Of a stretch of 64,000 nt of DNA, positions 48,767 through 57,362 are shown in pieces. How positions within the stretch are numbered: the first letter of the stretch is position 1; every line of letters starts with the position of its first letter. The DNA is from an uncultured Alphaproteobacteria bacterium (GTDB lineage Bacteria > Pseudomonadota > Alphaproteobacteria > VGEJ01), in contig CAJWJK010000004.1 of the NCBI GenBank assembly GCA_913041535.1, forward strand, positions 91,342 to 155,341, in the 5' to 3' direction. Below the pieces are notes generated by a model. The model was not told the DNA's origin, ran no database searches, and saw nothing but the letters and a program-made list of their open reading frames with translations. The position numbers and the translations under genes are program-made.

Positions 48767-49148
48767 CACATGCTCCTGCGCAGCAGTTTTCACCGTTGAG
48801 TTACACTAACCTGTCCAAAATATTATAATACTTTATATCCCCCCTACCTATGTGCTTTGTAATCACAGCAACAGCAATAGAAATATGCGTACAAGGTATC
48901 GTGTTTGGCTTTTGGCTTTTGGCTTTTAGCTTTTGGCTTTTGGCTTTTGGCTTTTGGCTTATAGCTTTTCGTCCTCAATTCTCCTAATTTGTCACTTGCA
49001 CTAATGGTTGGGCCGCCCTGAGCCGAAATGTAGCCGAAGAAACAGACTGAATCGCGAAAGAATAATAGAGCTTTATGCTAGTCCTTGAACAAGCCAGTTA
49101 AGGCCCTGCAACTTATATGAGTATACTAGATGTACATGATACCCTTAT
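48767..49148. other. Intergenic region between MFS gene and phoR, with repeat and small frame
   Basis: This 382 bp region contains a TATAAT box (48824-48829), the heptanucleotide repeat at 48904-48966, and a 45-codon plus-strand frame (48850-48987) that runs through the repeat and would encode a Phe/Trp/Leu-rich helix (period FGFWLLA). The frame lacks a ribosome-binding site. The phoR promoter should lie in the right part; I see no Pho box there. Confidence 0.4.
48904..48966. repeat. Heptanucleotide tandem repeat (TTTGGCT)x9
   Basis: Nine head-to-tail 7-bp units are present. Seven are exactly TTTGGCT, the fourth is TTTAGCT and the ninth is TATAGCT. This is the only simple tandem repeat of this length I noticed in the window. 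Such arrays change length by strand slippage. Confidence 0.95.
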
Positions 49149-50534
49149 GTGAGTGAGCTCTACGAAATGATGCCAGAAATACTACGAAAAAGCCTTATTT
49201 TGTGGGTACCGAGTGTTATCGCTCTGGCAGCAATGGTCGCTTTGGGTGACCTGGCAATATTCATGGGCATTATTGCTTCTTGCATCACCCTCGCCGGTAC
49301 GATAGCAATGGTGAATCTAATTTTACCAAATATTACATATATTAAGGAATACTGGGCAGCCGAAAAAATAGGAGATGCTAACGTAACATCACGCATCACG
49401 AACGCCGCCACAATTGATCTATGCCGTACAATAGATCAGATTAAACGACCACAGAAAGAAACGAAAAACGAAAAATATGAACACCCAGAGATACTTAATA
49501 AGGCGTTGAGTTATCTCCCCTATCCACTTCTCATATTTGACTCTCAGCGTTACGTTACCCAAGCAAACCAAGCAGCTATTGAACTTCTAGGTCCAAACAT
49601 AAGAGGCGCGGATCTTTCTGCATCACTCCGCCACCCTGACGTATTAGAGGCTGCTGACACAGTTCTAGAGGGCAAGCGTAATAACCTTATCGAATTCGAA
49701 CTCTCTAACACAATTCAGCATACCTACGCTGGTCATATCATACACCTTGGCGGCACACACGGTGACTCATTGGCAATGGTGGTACTTCACGACCTCACTG
49801 CGATTCGCCGAGCTGAGAAGATGCGTGCTGATTTTGTTGCCAACGCTAGCCATGAATTGCGAACCCCTCTAACTGCACTATTAGGGTTTATAGAAACCCT
49901 GCAGGGCCCTGCAAAGCGCGATGCTTCAGCCCGAGAACGCTTTCTACCAATCATGCACCAACAAGCCACTCGAATGGTGCGTGTGGTTGATGACCTTTTG
50001 TCATTAAGTCGCATTGAAATGCACGAGCATGCAGTACCTACACAACACGTGAATATCAAGACCGCGATAGAAACGGTGATTGGTAGTATCGAAGTCGAAG
50101 CAGCAGCTAAAGAAGTAATATTCAAAATAGCAATCCCTGAAGGTCTATCCATCGTTGTCGGCGATAAGCACGAGTTGGATCAGGTATTTCAGAACCTGTT
50201 AGATAATGCTCTTAAATATGGGCACCAGAAGTCGACTATTCAAATCACGGCAACCAAGGCCATGCTTGATGGCAAGGATGCCGTGACGCTAGCCATAAAG
50301 GACGAAGGTGAAGGAATTTCTAGTGAGCACCTACCCCGATTGACGGAACGGTTCTATCGGGCTGACACCGCCCGCTCTCGAACATTGGGAGGAACTGGCC
50401 TTGGCCTTGCGATTGTAAAGCACATAGTCAATCACCACAGGGGCCTGCTGGCAGTGGAGAGCATAGTGGGCAAGGGAAGTATCTTTAAGGTGACTCTGCT
50501 TCTAGCGGCTGAGGTAGCAAACGAATCGTTCTAA
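49149..50534 (+). CDS. phoR: Phosphate regulon sensor histidine kinase PhoR
   Basis: This 461-residue inner-membrane kinase has two N-terminal helices (residues ~16-60) and a PAS-like segment (LPYPLLIFDSQRYVTQANQAAIELLG). The phospho-accepting His235 lies in NASHELRTPLTALLGF, followed by the N box (FQNLLDNALKYG) and G boxes (KDEGEGIS, GGTGLGLAIVKHIV). It phosphorylates PhoB when phosphate is scarce. The start is GTG 49149 or ATG 49167. It precedes the pst operon rather than being next to phoB. Confidence 0.9.
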   Translation: MSELYEMMPEILRKSLILWVPSVIALAAMVALGDLAIFMGIIASCITLAGTIAMVNLILPNITYIKEYWAAEKIGDANVTSRITNAATIDLCRTIDQIKRPQKETKNEKYEHPEILNKALSYLPYPLLIFDSQRYVTQANQAAIELLGPNIRGADLSASLRHPDVLEAADTVLEGKRNNLIEFELSNTIQHTYAGHIIHLGGTHGDSLAMVVLHDLTAIRRAEKMRADFVANASHELRTPLTALLGFIETLQGPAKRDASARERFLPIMHQQATRMVRVVDDLLSLSRIEMHEHAVPTQHVNIKTAIETVIGSIEVEAAAKEVIFKIAIPEGLSIVVGDKHELDQVFQNLLDNALKYGHQKSTIQITATKAMLDGKDAVTLAIKDEGEGISSEHLPRLTERFYRADTARSRTLGGTGLGLAIVKHIVNHHRGLLAVESIVGKGSIFKVTLLLAAEVANESF

Positions 50535-50560
50535 TCCAAGGTGAAAATTTCCCGCCGGAA

Positions 50561-50578
50561 CTGTCACAAAACTGTAAC
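50561..50578 (+). promoter_or_regulatory. Pho box upstream of pstC
   Basis: CTGTCACAAAACTGTAAC consists of two CTGTNAC half-sites 11 bp apart, a near-consensus PhoB binding site. It lies just after phoR and about 155 bp before pstC. PhoB made from the end of this operon would bind here and activate it. Confidence 0.85.
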
Positions 50579-50731
50579 TCGGAAATGGCATAATTGATAT
50601 GTTGTATGCTCCCCGATTCGTTGTTTGCGAGGTTATCTTCCACAAAAGGCAGTGAGCATGTTCCTAGTGATTTCTTGTACTATTACAAAGGGTTGGCCCA
50701 CGTCCGAACCTTCGCCACAGTGTGAGTGTAA

Positions 50732-52114
50732 GTGAATCTCGCCACTATCGGAGCATTTGCACTCGTACTTACAAGCCTTGGTTATTTTCTTGGTCGTCGC
50801 AGAGCATATTCAAGCGTAGACGGTAATCTCCAAAAACTTCACTCACTCCCCCCCTACCATGGATTACACGTGGCATTGCGGGTCGCACTTCCAAGCGTTG
50901 CCTTACTTGTCGTCTGGCCACTGTTGTCTAGTCATCTTATTTCAACCATGGTGACTAGCTCTCTACCGTCAGAGATTCGAACACAAGATCCTCATAAAGT
51001 GGAAATGATCCTGAATGATATTCGCCGAATCAATAACGGAAATACAATAGCCCAAGGCAATAATAGCACGATTAAAGATGCGGCCGAGTACCAGTCAATG
51101 CTCGAACAGACTAGCGACCTTTGGCTTATAGCTGTAATTATCATCATCAGTGCCAGTACATACCTGTGGCATCGCAAACGCTTCAATCCTCAACTCAGAG
51201 CTCGCCATACTGTTGAGAAAACCTTACGCATACTTCTGATCAGCTGCTCTACCATTTCCATATTTGTGACTATAGGAATTTTTCTTTCTCTGTTATTTGA
51301 GAGCATAAACTTCTTTTCCTTAGTCCCAATCGGAGAGTTTTTATTTGGTCTGAACTGGAGTCCACAAATGGCAATACGCGAAGACCAAGTGGGCAGTTCA
51401 GGAACCTTTGGCTCTGTTCCATTAATTGTGGGAACTCTAGTTATAACATTCATTGCTATGATAATTGCAGTGCCCATCGGGCTTATGTCGGCAATCTATA
51501 TGTCAGAGTACTCGAATAGGCGACTGAGAAGTGTAATCAAGCCACTTCTTGAAGTGCTTGCTGGCATTCCGACTGTTGTCTATGGGTTTTTTGCAGCCCT
51601 CACAATCGCACCTTTTCTTCGCAGGACAGGAAAACTAATTGAGCTGGATATAGCCTCAGAAAGCGCACTAGCAGCAGGATTAGTAATGGGGATTATGATC
51701 ATACCTTTTGTTTCGTCGCTATCTGACGACGTGATGAATTCCGTGCCTCAGTCACTTCGAAATGGAGCGCTAGCCCTTGGTGCAACACGATCGGAAATGA
51801 TCCTTCAAGTTGTTGTTCCGGCAGCGCTCCCAGGAATAGTTGGAAGTGTGTTATTGGCAGTATCCAGAGCTATCGGCGAAACCATGATCGTTGTGATGGC
51901 TGCTGGGTTAGCTGCAAACTTGACGGTCAACCCATTCGAGTCTGTTACCACAATGACTGTGCAGATGGTTACGTTGCTGGTAGGCGATCAAGAGTTTGGA
52001 AGCGCTAAGACTCTCGCTGCATTTGCTCTTGGTCTGCTACTTTTTGTCATTACTCTAGCTTTGAATATTGTGGCCCTTCGTATCGTTCGAAAATATAGAG
52101 AAAAATACGACTAA
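50732..52114 (+). CDS. pstC: Phosphate ABC transporter permease PstC
   Basis: This 460-residue permease has a long N-terminal extension (first ~170 residues, two helices around a periplasmic loop, PstC_N type) before the core permease. The core has GTFGSVPLIVGTLVITFIAM, PTVVYGFFAALTIAP and the ATPase-docking loop LRNGALALGATRSEMILQVVVPAALPGI. It forms the phosphate channel with PstA. GTG 50732 is the start given by the frame, without a strong ribosome-binding site. Confidence 0.92.
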   Translation: MNLATIGAFALVLTSLGYFLGRRRAYSSVDGNLQKLHSLPPYHGLHVALRVALPSVALLVVWPLLSSHLISTMVTSSLPSEIRTQDPHKVEMILNDIRRINNGNTIAQGNNSTIKDAAEYQSMLEQTSDLWLIAVIIIISASTYLWHRKRFNPQLRARHTVEKTLRILLISCSTISIFVTIGIFLSLLFESINFFSLVPIGEFLFGLNWSPQMAIREDQVGSSGTFGSVPLIVGTLVITFIAMIIAVPIGLMSAIYMSEYSNRRLRSVIKPLLEVLAGIPTVVYGFFAALTIAPFLRRTGKLIELDIASESALAAGLVMGIMIIPFVSSLSDDVMNSVPQSLRNGALALGATRSEMILQVVVPAALPGIVGSVLLAVSRAIGETMIVVMAAGLAANLTVNPFESVTTMTVQMVTLLVGDQEFGSAKTLAAFALGLLLFVITLALNIVALRIVRKYREKYD

Positions 52115-52145
52115 TAGCAGTATGAATCATTGACTAAGAACCAAA

Positions 52146-53408
52146 ATGAACATGTCTAACCGACTTTCTAAAAGGCATGCAGCTGAGCGTCGCCTGCATT
52201 TTTTTGGCGTATTATCGGTAGTAACCGCTGTTGCAATGCTTGTCTTGCTCTTCTCAAATATTGTTATTCATGGGCACAGTGCCTTTTTTCATTCCGAAGT
52301 CAAGCTTCATATCTCCTTTGACAGTTCGGTAATTGACCCCAGCGGAGCAAGAGACAGACAAACCTTAAAACGAGCCGACTATCAATCCCTCATTCGAGCT
52401 TCTTTAATGGATAGTTTCCCAGAAGTCCGGAAACGCCGTGACATTCGAAAACTGGTAAAACTTATAAGTCGTGGGGCAAGCTTTCAGCTGCAACGTATGG
52501 TTCTTAAAAAGCCATCTTTGATTGGTACTACAGCGAATGTCTGGGTCACATCGTCAGATACCGTTGATATGTTTCAAAAAGGTCAGTTTGATTTTAATGC
52601 CACTGAATCAAACCGAGGAATTTCTAGTAAGGAAGTATCGTGGATACATAAATTGCAATCTGATGGTGCATTGCGAAAAGTCTTTAATTGGCGGTTTTTT
52701 TCGTCTGGAGACTCTCGAGAGCCAGAACTCGCTGGTGTTGGTGGGGCTTTAGTTGGTTCTGCATTAACAATGCTGGTCACACTGCTCGTGGCTTTCCCTT
52801 TGGGTGTTATGACAGCCATTTATCTCCAAGAATTTGCCCCCCAGAACCATTGGACTGACTGGGTTGAAGTCAATATCAATAACCTTGCGGCAGTACCATC
52901 AATTGTGTTTGGTCTCCTGGGATTAGCAGTGTTTCTAAGCATCATGGAACTTCCACGCTCTGCTCCAATTGTTGGCGGACTAACACTAGCCTTAATGACG
53001 CTACCAACCATCATTATTACATCTAGAGTTGCAATCGGGGCCGTGCCTCCCTCCCTACGTGAGGCAGCATTAGCCATCGGTGCCTCCCCGCTACAGACTG
53101 TTATTCACCATGTGTTACCAGCAGCCATGCCAGGAATTTTAACAGGATCAATCATTGGAATGGCTCGAGCAGTTGGAGAGACAGCACCATTGCTTATGAT
53201 TGGTATGGTGGCATTCATAGTTGATATCCCAACCTCTGTTGATGACCCTTCGACAGTCCTGCCTGTACAGATATACATATGGGCTGACAGCCCAGAAAGA
53301 GGTTTTGCAGAAAAGACGTCAGCTGCAATAATGGTTCTACTGCTGTTTTTGGTATTTATGAATGGCCTTGCAATTTATCTGCGTAAGCGCCTTGAACGCC
53401 GTTGGTAA
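52146..53408 (+). CDS. pstA: Phosphate ABC transporter permease PstA
   Basis: This 420-residue permease has an N-terminal helix and a ~150-residue periplasmic segment (DUF3333-type), then the core permease with GSALTMLVTLLVAFPLGVMTA, VPSIVFGLLGLAVFL and docking loop LREAALAIGASPLQTVIHHVLPAAMPGI. It pairs with PstC. The N terminus NRLSKRHAAERRLHFFG is positively charged and cytoplasmic. It lies 31 bp after pstC. Confidence 0.94.
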   Translation: MNMSNRLSKRHAAERRLHFFGVLSVVTAVAMLVLLFSNIVIHGHSAFFHSEVKLHISFDSSVIDPSGARDRQTLKRADYQSLIRASLMDSFPEVRKRRDIRKLVKLISRGASFQLQRMVLKKPSLIGTTANVWVTSSDTVDMFQKGQFDFNATESNRGISSKEVSWIHKLQSDGALRKVFNWRFFSSGDSREPELAGVGGALVGSALTMLVTLLVAFPLGVMTAIYLQEFAPQNHWTDWVEVNINNLAAVPSIVFGLLGLAVFLSIMELPRSAPIVGGLTLALMTLPTIIITSRVAIGAVPPSLREAALAIGASPLQTVIHHVLPAAMPGILTGSIIGMARAVGETAPLLMIGMVAFIVDIPTSVDDPSTVLPVQIYIWADSPERGFAEKTSAAIMVLLLFLVFMNGLAIYLRKRLERRW

Positions 53409-53417
53409 AAACTTGCT

Positions 53418-54254
53418 ATGATTGTTTCGGAACAATTCTCAGGTATGTCCCCTGTCTCTGTTGACGATAATAATTGTTTGCAGCCACCCGTGGTATTGAA
53501 GAGTAAAATGGAAACACGTGCGCTGGATGTTTTTTATGGTGATAAGCAAGCTCTTCAGGATATTAATTTAGCAATTGGAGAAAAAGAGGTAACAGCACTA
53601 ATTGGACCCTCCGGTTGCGGAAAATCTACATATTTAAGATGCTTGAATCGTATGAACGATACGATCCCGGAGTGCACGGTTCGTGGTGAAGTAACGCTAG
53701 ACGACGCCAACATTTATGCACCAGGCGTAGACGTGGTGGAAGTGAGAGCACGAGTAGGAATGGTCTTTCAGAAACCTAATCCATTTCCAAAGTCTATCTA
53801 TGACAATATTGCATATGGACCCCGAATACATGGTATTGGATCGAACCGCGAGGCTATTGACGAAATTGTTCAGGTTAGCTTAGAGAGGGCTGGACTATGG
53901 GAAGAAGTACGGGAACGCCTTAACGAACCTGGCACTGGATTATCTGGTGGACAGCAACAAAGATTGTGTATTGCACGTGCCATAGCTGTTGATCCAGAAG
54001 TAATATTGATGGATGAACCTTGCTCAGCTCTTGATCCTATAGCCACTGCACGTATCGAAGAATTAATAGATGAACTTAAAGAGAACTATACAATTGTTAT
54101 CGTGACTCACTCCATGCAGCAAGCTGCACGAGTATCTCAAAAAGCAGCGTTCTTTCACCTTGGGATGCTAATTGAGTGTGATGACACTCCCGCAATGTTC
54201 ACTAACCCGACCAAGAAACAAACCCAAGACTATATTACCGGACGTATTGGCTAA
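53418..54254 (+). CDS. pstB: Phosphate ABC transporter ATP-binding protein PstB
   Basis: This 278-residue ATPase drives phosphate import. Walker A is GPSGCGKST (63-71), the Q-loop is [10 protein letters not shown], the ABC signature is LSGGQQQ (175-181), Walker B is VILMDE (195-200) and the switch His is in VTHSMQQA. The N-terminal ~30 residues are longer than in many PstB proteins; an internal start at residue 31 ([16 protein letters not shown]) is possible. It is 9 bp after pstA. Confidence 0.96.
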   Translation: MIVSEQFSGMSPVSVDDNNCLQPPVVLKSKMETRALDVFYGDKQALQDINLAIGEKEVTALIGPSGCGKSTYLRCLNRMNDTIPECTVRGEVTLDDANIYAPGVDVVEVRARVGMVFQKPNPFPKSIYDNIAYGPRIHGIGSNREAIDEIVQVSLERAGLWEEVRERLNEPGTGLSGGQQQRLCIARAIAVDPEVILMDEPCSALDPIATARIEELIDELKENYTIVIVTHSMQQAARVSQKAAFFHLGMLIECDDTPAMFTNPTKKQTQDYITGRIG

Positions 54255-54276
54255 AGCTTTTCTTTAAAGAGGATTT

Positions 54277-55029
54277 ATGAGACGAAAACATCAAGATAAA
54301 GGCCATATTGTTCACTCTTTTGATGAGGATTTGAATACATTAGCGAGTGTTATAATCGAAATGGGGGGCATTGCTGAAACACAACTGTCTGACGCAATTA
54401 AGTCGGTGGGAACTCTCGATTATGCTCTTGCTGAGAAGGTGGTGGGCCGTGATCAACGTCTAGATAAACTTGAGATTGAAGTTGACGCAGCAGCCATCAA
54501 AATCTTAGCGCAACGACAGCCGATGGCTGAGGATCTACGCCAAGTTGTGACTGCTCTTAAAATAGCTCACATGGTGGAGAGAATTGGGGATTATTCAAAA
54601 AATATTGCCAAACGCGCAACAATATTAAGTACGCTTCCACCACTAGAATCCCAACAGAACATCCCGCGTATGGGGCAGATAGCACAGAAATTACTTAAAG
54701 ATGTGTTAGATGCGTATATTGAACGCAATGCTGATCAAGCTATAGACGTCTGGCAACGCGACCGTGAACTAGACGAGGTTTGTGAGAGTGTTTTTAGAGA
54801 AATCCAGCATGGCATGGCGCAAGACTCCAAGTACATTGCGTCAGGTACTCACGTATTGTTTATGGCTCAGAGCATTGAGAGGATCGGTGATTACACAACC
54901 AACATTGCAGAGATGGTCTATTTTCTGGTCAATGGAGAGCCCCTGATTGAGTTGCGACCCAAAGGCGACTGGACGACTATGGCTAGCACCGAATCTAATT
55001 CGGTCTCGACATCGGATTCTGATACGTAA
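54277..55029 (+). CDS. phoU: Phosphate signalling complex protein PhoU
   Basis: This 250-residue all-helical protein has two PhoU repeats, each a three-helix bundle with metal-binding acidic motifs (VERIGDYSKNIAK and IERIGDYTTNIAE). It links PstB transport state to PhoR and keeps the regulon off when phosphate is plentiful. AGAGGA precedes the ATG. Its stop overlaps the phoB start by one base (TAATG). The C-terminal Ser/Thr-rich tail is not conserved. Confidence 0.95.
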   Translation: MRRKHQDKGHIVHSFDEDLNTLASVIIEMGGIAETQLSDAIKSVGTLDYALAEKVVGRDQRLDKLEIEVDAAAIKILAQRQPMAEDLRQVVTALKIAHMVERIGDYSKNIAKRATILSTLPPLESQQNIPRMGQIAQKLLKDVLDAYIERNADQAIDVWQRDRELDEVCESVFREIQHGMAQDSKYIASGTHVLFMAQSIERIGDYTTNIAEMVYFLVNGEPLIELRPKGDWTTMASTESNSVSTSDSDT

Positions 55030-55724
55030 TGGTAGAGCCATTAATTTTAATCGTTGAGGATGAAAAGCCTGTCGTAGACATGCTGCAATACAATTTGGAA
55101 ACCGAAGGCTATCGCATTTTATCTGCTAGTGATGGAGAGCAAGCTCTTCTTATAGTAAAAGAGGAGTCTCCTAGCCTATTGATTCTTGACTGGATGTTGC
55201 CTGGAATTTCTGGTCTTGAGATCTGCCGACGTCTAAAAAGGGCGAAAGACACGCGAAATATCCCCATCTTAATGTTAACTGCTCGTGGTGAAGAAACTGA
55301 CATGGTCCGTGCACTCAATATTGGAGCCGATGACTACGTCGTAAAACCTTTTTCCCTCACACTATTGATCGCTCGAATTCGAGCTATTTTTCGTAGGACT
55401 AACAAAGAACTATCAGATGAAAAACTAGAACTGGAACACCTGAAACTCTACGTAGACACGTTAGCGCATCGCGTATGGCGTGGACCCACTGAAGTGCATC
55501 TCGGGCCCATTGAGTACCGACTACTGTGCTATTTTATGGCAAACCCCGGTCGGGTGTACTCGCGAGAGCAGATACTAGATTCCGTTTGGGGCCGCAATCG
55601 ATACGTTGAGCCGCGCACAGTCGATGTCCACGTCAGGAGATTGCGCCGAACTCTAAATGTGGATGGTAGTCCTGATATAATCCGCACCGTTCGCTCAGCA
55701 GGGTACTCTCTCAATTCATCATGA
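55029..55724 (+). CDS. phoB: Phosphate regulon response regulator PhoB
   Basis: This 231-residue OmpR/PhoB-type regulator has receiver residues Asp11/Glu12, phospho-acceptor Asp54 (LILDWMLPG) and Lys106 (VVKPFS). The winged-helix DNA-binding domain carries the recognition region EPRTVDVHVRRLRRTL. It binds Pho boxes such as the one before pstC. It is translationally coupled to phoU and converges with the first GMC gene 8 bp downstream. Confidence 0.96.
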   Translation: MVEPLILIVEDEKPVVDMLQYNLETEGYRILSASDGEQALLIVKEESPSLLILDWMLPGISGLEICRRLKRAKDTRNIPILMLTARGEETDMVRALNIGADDYVVKPFSLTLLIARIRAIFRRTNKELSDEKLELEHLKLYVDTLAHRVWRGPTEVHLGPIEYRLLCYFMANPGRVYSREQILDSVWGRNRYVEPRTVDVHVRRLRRTLNVDGSPDIIRTVRSAGYSLNSS

Positions 55725-55732
55725 CTTCATTA

Positions 55733-57343
55733 TCAAACTTCATTGTTCTGCATTTTATTTGCTATATGTTCCGCTTGGCGAATAGCTAGAGCAACTATCG
55801 TTAAGGTCGGATTGCCTGCCATCGAAGACGTAAACTGGCTTCCATCTGAAATAAATAGGTTGGAAACGTCATGAGTCCGACCAAAAGAATTCACTACACC
55901 GTCCGAAGCTTCTGCGCTCATCCGACAAGTTCCTAGATTATGTGATGCCGGCAAGGGAGGGCCTTCAAATACTCGTGTCGCACCAGCTGCCTTGAAGATT
56001 TCAACTGATTGTTTGTAGCCATGATTTTTCATGGCTAATTCATTGGGATGGTCATCAAGATGAAGGTTTGGAATTGGCAATCCGAATTGGTCTTTCCGGG
56101 TCGCGTGCAAACTCACCCTATTGCTCTCCATTGCCATATCTTCGCCAAGAACACATATTGATGATGTATGGTTGTAGGAATCAATCCAACGGGTATGTTC
56201 TGCTCCCCAAGCACCAGGGTCAAAAAAAGCAGAAAAATAAGGAAGACCTAGCGAACTTGCTAGAAAGTAGTAGCCGCCCACAAAACCCCTCGAATCATTA
56301 AACTCTGCTTCATCACGTATGATACCCGCAACAGTAATACCACGATGCATATTAACGGGCCTTTCAAATTGACCATAAACAAACCCAAACATATGCCTCA
56401 TGTAATTCTTTCCAACTTGCCCTGAGCTGTTGGCAAGGCCATCTGGGGATAAACTAGACTCCGAGTTTAGTAGCAATCGAGGCGTTTCAATTGAGTTCCC
56501 GGCCACACATACGATTCTGGCTTTTTGTAATTGCCGATTGCCGTTCTCATCAGCATACAAAACACCGCTAACCCGCCCGTCCGAACCCTGCTCAATCTGT
56601 AACGCCATACAATTCGGTCGAACTTCGCAATGACCAGTCGCCTCTGCCTTTGGAATCTCAGAGTTCATTGTGGACCACTTAGCACCTGATCTGCAGCCTT
56701 GTTGACAGAAACCGATCTGATCACAACCATTGCGCCCATCGCGTGGCTCCGTATTAATAGCCACGCTATTAGTATCAATTTGACTGTAACCGACCCGACG
56801 CCCACCAGTTTTAATTACCTTAAAATTATTATTCTCCGGTGGCATCGGAACTCCGTGGGTGCCAGTCACACCCATCTTATCCTCAGCACGATCGTAGAAT
56901 GGCTCTAGATCCGAAAGGTTCAAAGGCCAATCCCAATTATTTGCTCCAGCGATGGCACCATAAGTCGTTCTTGTCTTAAACTCGTGGGCTTGAAATCGAG
57001 GGGTCATTGCTGCCCAATGAAGCGTCGTTCCACCAACACCTTTGCATACCCACGTCGGTGAATCCGAAAAATGCTTGGCAATTGGTGATGAGCCAGTGCA
57101 CGATCTAGGGTCTGTCCACGTCAACATATCGTACATCGCATATTCATCGTTCTGAAAGTCCGTCTCCCGAAAACGTGGCCCAGCTTCGATTACCACTACA
57201 TCAATGCCTCGTTGCGCAAGTTCGTTGGCGAGCGTTCCCCCGCCAGCCCCGGACCCAATGATAACGACTACCGAGTCATCGTCGTTTCCATATGTTACCG
57301 TTGCTACTTCGTCATCGAGAAAGTCCTCTTGTCTAGTAGTCAT
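55733..57343 (-). CDS. GMC-family FAD dehydrogenase, array copy 1
   Basis: This 536-residue flavoprotein has an N-terminal FAD-binding fold (IIGSGAGGGTLANEL, then VVVIEAG), a conserved Cys trio Cys207, Cys213, Cys217 (C-x5-C-x3-C in CDQIGFCQQGC), and the C-terminal active-site His (HNLGTCRM) and Asn (GNPTLTI). No signal peptide. The Cys spacing equals that of the 3Fe-4S site in the catalytic subunit of FAD-dependent glucose dehydrogenase, so electron transfer to a cytochrome partner is inferred. ATG 57343 is preferred over the ATG at 57394, which would overlap the next copy. Sugar or alcohol substrate unknown. Confidence 0.87.
   Translation of the reverse strand: MTTRQEDFLDDEVATVTYGNDDDSVVVIIGSGAGGGTLANELAQRGIDVVVIEAGPRFRETDFQNDEYAMYDMLTWTDPRSCTGSSPIAKHFSDSPTWVCKGVGGTTLHWAAMTPRFQAHEFKTRTTYGAIAGANNWDWPLNLSDLEPFYDRAEDKMGVTGTHGVPMPPENNNFKVIKTGGRRVGYSQIDTNSVAINTEPRDGRNGCDQIGFCQQGCRSGAKWSTMNSEIPKAEATGHCEVRPNCMALQIEQGSDGRVSGVLYADENGNRQLQKARIVCVAGNSIETPRLLLNSESSLSPDGLANSSGQVGKNYMRHMFGFVYGQFERPVNMHRGITVAGIIRDEAEFNDSRGFVGGYYFLASSLGLPYFSAFFDPGAWGAEHTRWIDSYNHTSSICVLGEDMAMESNRVSLHATRKDQFGLPIPNLHLDDHPNELAMKNHGYKQSVEIFKAAGATRVFEGPPLPASHNLGTCRMSAEASDGVVNSFGRTHDVSNLFISDGSQFTSSMAGNPTLTIVALAIRQAEHIANKMQNNEV
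56376..56698. repeat. 323-bp tract identical between GMC copies 1 and 2 (copy at 56376)
   Basis: Line-by-line comparison shows no mismatch between 56376-56698 and 58006-58328 (offset 1630). Outside this tract the two genes differ by many substitutions, including synonymous ones. Confidence 0.93.
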
Positions 57344-57362
57344 CGCAATAACCCTTTGTGTG

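Noticed and set aside
48904..48966. The heptamer array considered as a CRISPR or iteron origin
   Set aside because: Units are only 7 bp with no spacers, no cas, rep or parA genes are nearby, and the context is an ordinary chromosomal gap.
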